Source of the DNA: Metallyticus violacea
Lineage: Eukaryota; Arthropoda; Insecta; Mantodea; Metallyticidae
Reading direction: 5' to 3'
DNA: 64,000 nucleotides
Assembly: GCA_030762175.1 (NCBI GenBank)
Contig: CM060835.1
Coordinates: 87,230,001 to 87,294,000, forward strand
A program made the translations under genes and the position numbers. Shown here in pieces: positions 58,706-64,000 of this stretch (positions within the stretch are counted from its first letter, which is position 1; each line of letters begins with the position of its first letter). The notes under the pieces were generated by a model that saw only the letters and a list, made by a program, of their open reading frames with translations, ran no database searches and was not told the DNA's origin.

Positions 58706-60146
58706 TTTTTTAATAAACCATATACCTAACTCAATTTTTCTGTCATTAGTGAAATTTGAGTGATTTCATAATAATTTGTCATATACTATATTTCACTGTG
58801 AAAATCCTTGATACAAAAAGCTACTTAAAATTGTTAACATTGAGTAATCCAACAGTTTTGTTTTTAGTGCTATCTACTCCTCTTAACAGATATGTAAAGT
58901 TAGTTTTAGCAATATGTTGCGCTTTGCCTTTTCTTTTCATGCAATTACTCAATATTAATAACACATATTCTGCCGTCTTTACTATTTGTTAAAAGTTTTA
59001 TTAGCCTTTATGAGTGAAAGTACAAACACTGTCATGTAGCTATTCAGTAAGTGTGCATAAAACTGTAAAATTCTAATGTCATCATCAGTGGCAGGTGGTG
59101 GAGTTTGATCTAAGGACGAGGGATCATCAGTAAAAAATACAAATGACAAAGTTTAATCCATGAGTATTCAATTATGCTGGCCAAAAAAACATGAACTTAC
59201 CTCATGTGAGCTGGAACTCCATGCATCACCACTACAATACAAAAGTAGAAGAGAGTTTATTTCCCTTCACATCCACAGTCAAAAAACATTCTTTAACTAA
59301 CAACTTTTCATTAAAAACCTCTCTACTCTTACTCACTGCACAATATTAAGTTCTGGCTTTGATCATCTACATTTTTAAACTGAAAGCAATTCTTAGCAAT
59401 TCAGACACTTTCATCATAAGATGCTAGCACATAGTAATAATAATACATCACACCAGTTTCAATCTAGATTAAAATTAGTGTTTGAAGGTAAGGGGCTAAA
59501 AATGGTCAAATGCTTTCACTTGCCCATGGCAGCAATAGCTCCTAGTGAGGGTTTCATTGTTTTAATTACGGAATTTGGATGTAGTGAAAACTTCCAGAAA
59601 CTAGTTTCTTCATTTAAGATGAATTTTTTATCTTCAAAGTTGCTTCTATGATTATATAAAATATGCAAATAATTACAAATATTAGCAATTAGAGATCATT
59701 AATATATGATCTATACAAGAGCTTAACCAGCAGGTGAGTCACAGTTTAAAATAATTCCCTAAAGTTATATTGCACATTGTGTGCTTTTATTTTATTGGTT
59801 ACTTTATGAAAAGAAAACTGTAAACACTCATTAGGATAACTGTACTGTAACAAAGTTGTGCTAAACCATTATAGTCTATGGATAGAGGATCCCTCCTCAT
59901 GCCATCAGGTATCTGGGAAATTCCTCTCCTTGTAGACTTTCCATAGCTCAGTACCTTATACTTAAACTGAACCCCTCCCCACGATTCCTCTATGGGGACT
60001 GTTACAGATTTGCAACCACACCCTGATTCCTTGAACGATGGAAGATAAGTTGCTTACCCATGCAGACCACCCAATACATCTCCCAGTGATCCAATGGTAA
60101 GAATCTTGTCTAGCATTAACCTTCTCAGCTCTGCAAAGTTTCATAT
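58706..60146. other. Intergenic; solo PLE end, rest unassigned
   Basis: Contains the PLE end at 58745-58803. The block 59880-60120 is richer in GC (for example CCTCCCCACGATTCCTCTAT) but I cannot assign it. Confidence 0.4.
58745..58803 (+). repeat. Solo PLE 3'-end fragment
   Basis: ATTAGTGAAATTTGAGTGAT, then AATAATTTGTCATAT and TATATTTCA-TGTGAAA. It is almost the same as the end of the PLE at 29885-29949. Confidence 0.55.
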
Positions 60147-60446
60147 CACATAGCAACTGTCACAGGTGGCCAAGGTTGTTACGGTGCAGACTCATGAGCA
60201 GATCTGGGGTTTGAATCCTGCCAGGACCGTCCTACCTGACTGAGGTTTTTCCAGGTTTTCCTCAGTCTTCACCAAATGGCAAATGCCAGGAAGGTACCCA
60301 AACTTTGGCCTGGAACATTTCCTTCCTTAAAAAATCCTTTCCCAATATATCATTTCATCTCATGTATCACCAGTATCCACTGCCTATGGTGCCTCAGTAG
60401 TAAAAATGGGCGTTAAACACTATCAAAAGAAACATACCACATAGCA
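60147..60446 (+). mobile_element. SINE-A copy, plus strand, with TSD
   Basis: The body 60156-60437 is flanked by CACATAGCA (60147-60155, 60438-60446). The head is GTGGCCAAGGTTGTTACGGT (A-box region) and GGGGTTTGAATCCTGCCAGG (B box, one change). The body follows with ACTGAGGTTTTTCCAGG, GCCTGGAACATTTCC, CCTCAGTAGTAAAAATGG and GCGTTAAACACTATCAAAAG. It is intermediate in divergence between the 34.5 kb and 54.2 kb copies. Confidence 0.85.
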
Positions 60447-60985
60447 CACCAAGACCTACCCACTCTGAGCTACTACCTGCAGGGAAGAACTGGGGTGCCT
60501 GGCTCGGTGCACTTCTAATAACATCAGAAGTACGAAGGGTGCTTGGAGTCTGCAGAGCTCACACTGGAGCATTAGAAGGGGTTGAAATCCCCAGCCCCAT
60601 GTAGAGTCAAAATACTAAATAAGTTATTGATATCTGGCTACAACTCAATCTCTTTATCATTTTAAGAGCCATGAAAATATTAATTTTCTATTCCATTAAC
60701 ATTCCGTAAGTGAGAACTCCTAAGAATTTCCTAATAGGCAGGTTAAGAGTTAAATACTTCAAAGTGTGCCATTGCCATGGTAACTGGGGCTTGGACTCCA
60801 TAATTCAGGTCCATGTGAGAGTTACAGTAACAACACATTTTGACTGCTGACAACATTTTAAATAATAAATATGAAACAATTTTAAATATTTATATAACAA
60901 AAATGATAAAACAGAGTTTTAAGTTTTTCAAGGAAGGGGAAACATTCCAGAGTCCTCCCTCAACAACTACCCCTGGTCATATTTG
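60447..60985. other. Unassigned intergenic, moderately GC-rich near 60.5 kb
   Basis: GGGTGCCTGGCTCGGTGCAC and GGGTTGAAATCCCCAGCCCC stand out from the AT-rich background. They may be the 3' part of an unknown retroelement. Confidence 0.35.
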
Positions 60986-60989
60986 TTTT

Positions 60990-62700
60990 TAACCTGATGC
61001 TTTATCATACCATAGTGAATAAATATTTAAGAAATAAAAGGGGTAAGGCATATATTTACTTTGCAGATTTTGAGATTGATACAATAAATAGGGATGCGTT
61101 GGCATACAAATTGAAATCTAAGGGAGTTTGTAACAGATTTATTTTAAAACATCAAAAGTTATAGGAAGGAAGCAGGTATTGTGTTAGATGAGAAAGTAAT
61201 AGTTCTACAGATTATATAATTCAAAATTTGGGCTAGAGACAGGAATGTAAATTAAGTCTGATATTATTTAATTTATTTACAGATGATACCCTAGATAGGA
61301 TTAAGGAAAATATAGACATTGCTCAGTTATTGGAAAGAAGGAAGTACCGATTGTTTTTTATGGATAATCTTATAATGGGGGCAGTAAATGTGATAGGATT
61401 GCAACATGTCATTGATGAAATTATTAGATATTTTCAGAATGGGGTCCGAGGATAAATAGCACTAATTAAAGATAATAATATTTAAAAAGGGAACAAAACT
61501 AAGAAAAGATGAGAGATGGTTTATAAATAGAAGTCCAATAGAGGTAGTGAAAGAATTTGATTATTTAGGGGCGAGATTTACGAGTAATGGAAGGTGGGAG
61601 GTCTAGTCTAAATGTGCACAAGCAATAGGTAAATTAGCTATGAAAACTGTTAGAATAAGCTTGCATAAAGTTCCCACATTATCAATGAAATTGTTAGAAA
61701 GGCTATATGAGGCTGCGGTTGAGTCAAAGATGATGTATACAATGGAAATTTGTAGAGTGTCAAAGGGTGGACAAAAATTGACGTGCATAGAATGTTTTGT
61801 AGAGAGGTTCTGGGGTTACCAAAGAGTTTACCAACGGTGGTAAGTATGGCAGAATTATTAAGAGCAGAAGGAAAGGAATAATACTGGAAAGAATCTTAAA
61901 ATATTGGTGTCAAAGGGTGGACAAAAATTGACGTGCATAGAATGTTTTGTAGAGAGGTTCTGGGGTTACCAAAGAGTTTACCAACGGTGGTAAGTATGGC
62001 AGAATTATTAAGAGTAGAAGGAAAGGAATAATACTGGAAAGAATCTTAAAATATTGGTATAGAGTTTAAAACTAACCATAATGATGTACTAAAAGAATGT
62101 CTTATGTACCAAAGAGATGTATTAGAAAGAGAAAGTTGGCTTGGAGAGGTGGGACAAATATTAAAAGAAAATGAAATGGGAGATGTATGGCGATTGAGCA
62201 AAAGTAATGTTTGTGAATTTTGGAAAGAAGTGAGACAGAAAGTAGATAATATAGAGAGACAAGAGATATGGGCTAGCTTAGAGGATAAAAGTTCCTTAGA
62301 TTTATATAAAGTAGTTAAAAGAAATTGGGGACTGGAAGAAATATACAGATATTTGGAACCAATTTAAAAGAATAATTTTTGCTTGATGCATACAGGGGGA
62401 TTATTTCTAAAAGGATTAAGGATAAATTGTAAAGAAGGATGCATTATGTGTGGGAAAGTGGAAAGTCAGTTCCATTGTTTAATTGAATGCAAAATGGTAA
62501 AAAGGTGGAGGTATAGTATTTGGGATTGAAAATGAGACAAATTACAATAAGAAATAGTAGCAACAACAATGTAATCAGACACAAGAGTAGAGAAAATGAA
62601 TAAGATAGGATAATTTTTAGGAAAATTAAGGGATAAGTGGAGAAGAAATATAAGGAAGGAGCTTGGTGGCACATGTAGTGGTGAAAATTAATAATTTATT
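60990..62700 (+). mobile_element. LINE of the 2A family: RT middle to zinc knuckle
   Basis: IVNKYLRNKRGKAYIYFADFEIDTINRDALAYKLKSKG (RT palm start), LFMDNLIMGAVNVIGLQHVIDEIIRYFQNG (FADDLI- box damaged), MKTVRISLHKVPTLSMKLLERLYEAAVESKMMYTMEI (61640-61843), MYQRDVLERESWLGEVGQILKENEMGDVWRLSKSNVCEFWKEVRQKVDNIE (62104-62367), and a zinc knuckle CIMCGKVESQFHCLIEC near 62440-62490. Frame shifts and a 150-base tandem duplication break it. Confidence 0.75.
61757..62056 (+). repeat. 150-bp tandem duplication inside the LINE
   Basis: 61757-61906 is repeated at 61907-62056 with one difference (C at 61864, T at 62014). The unit starts GTGTCAAAGGGTGGACAAAA. The length is a multiple of three. Confidence 0.92.
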
Positions 62701-64000
62701 TTAGGGGTTCTTTACCATACATATAATCTATTGGTTAAGGGATGAGAGAATCTCAGTTTTGTAACTGCCAAACTTTTAAGAGTCCTTGCATGATTATATA
62801 AATTAAATTGTAATGTGGTCTGCTGAAGAAAATGTATAATTAACAAATTAACATCAATTAACAAATTGACATAATAATGAAGCTATGTAGATGGCAAGAT
62901 AGTGAGAAAAATATAAATTTGAATGTATAATTGATTATATAAATAGTTCATTCAACTTTCCCTGATCATATTTGTTTTTAATCTGAATCATCAGAATTAG
63001 TCAGCTAGCTCAATTTCAATGTCTGTTTTTTCTTTCTAAGCATATTAGAATTTAATACAGAAAAATAATTATCATATTTGAAATCCTGAAACCAGTAGAA
63101 TTAACTCAATTTATTGTAACAAATCATTTGATATAGGAATTATGTTATGCATTTGAGTAATCTTGAGCCAAGTTATTGGAATTCATTAATTTTTTCTTGA
63201 GGGTATCATATCATTTACTTACTTACTTACTTACTTACTTATATCTTTTAAATGCCCCTATTCATTGATCCAGGACACTTTAGTGTGGATGATACAGAAC
63301 ATCTCATATAAAAATCATTGTATACAATAACAGCTGTAAACTAATTTGAAAAAAGAATGATGGTATACATTTTCCTAAATAATAACAATGACTTTTATAC
63401 AAAAAGTTATCAATGCTTTTATGCTCATATAATGTATTACAGAACTGGCCATTTATTATGAAACATAATTCAGTACAACTGCTTTAACATAACATTCCAA
63501 TTTCCTCATTGGAAAAGTAAAAGAAAGTGTGTTCACATTTCAATTAAAGATTATGCATACTGTATTCTAAGTACACCTCAGTAGTTTAGTAACAGTTATA
63601 AAGTATAAGAATGTAATTAATTTAATTTTGATGGATTATTAATTTAAGGTAGGTTATTTCTACTGTATCTCCACTTGCTATGTGTGTTCTATTTTGAAAT
63701 ATTATTGTGTTGATTATTGTAATATGCTATCACTTAGTAAAAAATGAAGAGAAGCTAAATAGATCAGCCATTACCAGTCAATGGTATATGAGGTGTTGTT
63801 TGCTGGTATACAACAAGAAATTTAGGAAAGATTGTAAAACTTGAATATAGCCTTCTATTTAATGCACAAACTTGGAGACTGAGAAATATTTAGAAATTCA
63901 TTTAACTGCCATTTTGCAACAGGCTGTTCATCCTTATCCATCTAACAGAGATGGATGGGTATAATGCTTGTTGGAACATTGTTTCAACAATGAAACACTC
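62701..64000. other. Unassigned AT-rich end of the window
   Basis: No gene or element is recognised apart from the tetranucleotide repeat at 63215-63241. Confidence 0.45.
63215..63241. repeat. (ACTT)n microsatellite
   Basis: Six perfect ACTT units. Confidence 0.9.

Noticed and set aside
57659..64000. A divergent gene sharing the RFC3 promoter
   Set aside because: I looked on the plus strand for conserved exons and found only transposon remnants and AT-rich sequence. Such a gene could still begin beyond the window or have very short exons.
1..64000. A bacterial or phage defence, toxin or secretion system
   Set aside because: No gene clusters, ribosome binding sites or prokaryotic families. 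The spliced RFC3 gene and eukaryotic retroelements show nuclear animal DNA.

Overview
The window reads as nuclear DNA of an arthropod, most likely an insect. It is AT-rich and intron-rich, and is packed with decayed retroelements and DNA transposons. I see no operons, ribosome binding sites or prokaryotic genes. The one host gene I can support is a complete replication factor C subunit 3 gene (RFC3, called RfC38 in flies). It lies on the minus strand as seven coding exons spread over about 37 kb (57658 down to 20686). Every intron is GT-AG, and the joined reading frame is 355 codons plus a stop, against 356 residues in the human protein. Several residue stretches follow the insect rather than the vertebrate version (for example TPSNKKL and the VSSNYHLEV region), which is the main reason for the insect call.

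Layout. 1-20 kb, downstream of RFC3: fragments of an APE-type LINE family whose ORF1 carries a 2A-like motif, a nest of Penelope-like element (PLE) pieces, an R1-like LINE with RNase H, a long-TIR Tc1/mariner-type transposon, a tRNA-derived SINE (SINE-A), and two mariner/Tc1-type transposase remnants. 20.7-57.7 kb, RFC3: the introns hold a pogo-type MITE, SINE-A and SINE-B copies, at least six PLE fragments, two fold-back elements made of PLE ends (one lies outside the gene at 6.3 kb, the other in intron 4), a jockey-like LINE remnant, a pogo/Tigger transposon, another LINE of the 2A family, and a nearly intact jockey-like LINE in intron 1. 57.7-64 kb, upstream of RFC3: a short promoter region with a perfect E2F-type site about 70 bp before the start codon, a transposase remnant, a solo PLE end, a SINE-A copy with target-site duplication, and a further LINE copy.

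How the parts fit together. RFC3 is part of the RFC clamp loader that places PCNA on DNA, and an E2F site fits its S-phase expression. Everything else is selfish DNA that has inflated its introns: coding sequence is about 1.07 kb of 37 kb. The most unusual material is the PLE-related DNA. Several PLE ends carry hammerhead-ribozyme cores. Two insertions, each flanked by a perfect 12-bp target-site duplication and sharing the same two termini, consist of inverted head-to-head PLE ends; these look like a non-autonomous fold-back family. Several PLE copies also switch strand or begin at nearly the same codon of the reverse transcriptase.

Limits: all homology calls are from memory of protein families and motif reading, with no database search. 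Boundaries of degraded elements are approximate unless a target-site duplication is given. I could not name the species.
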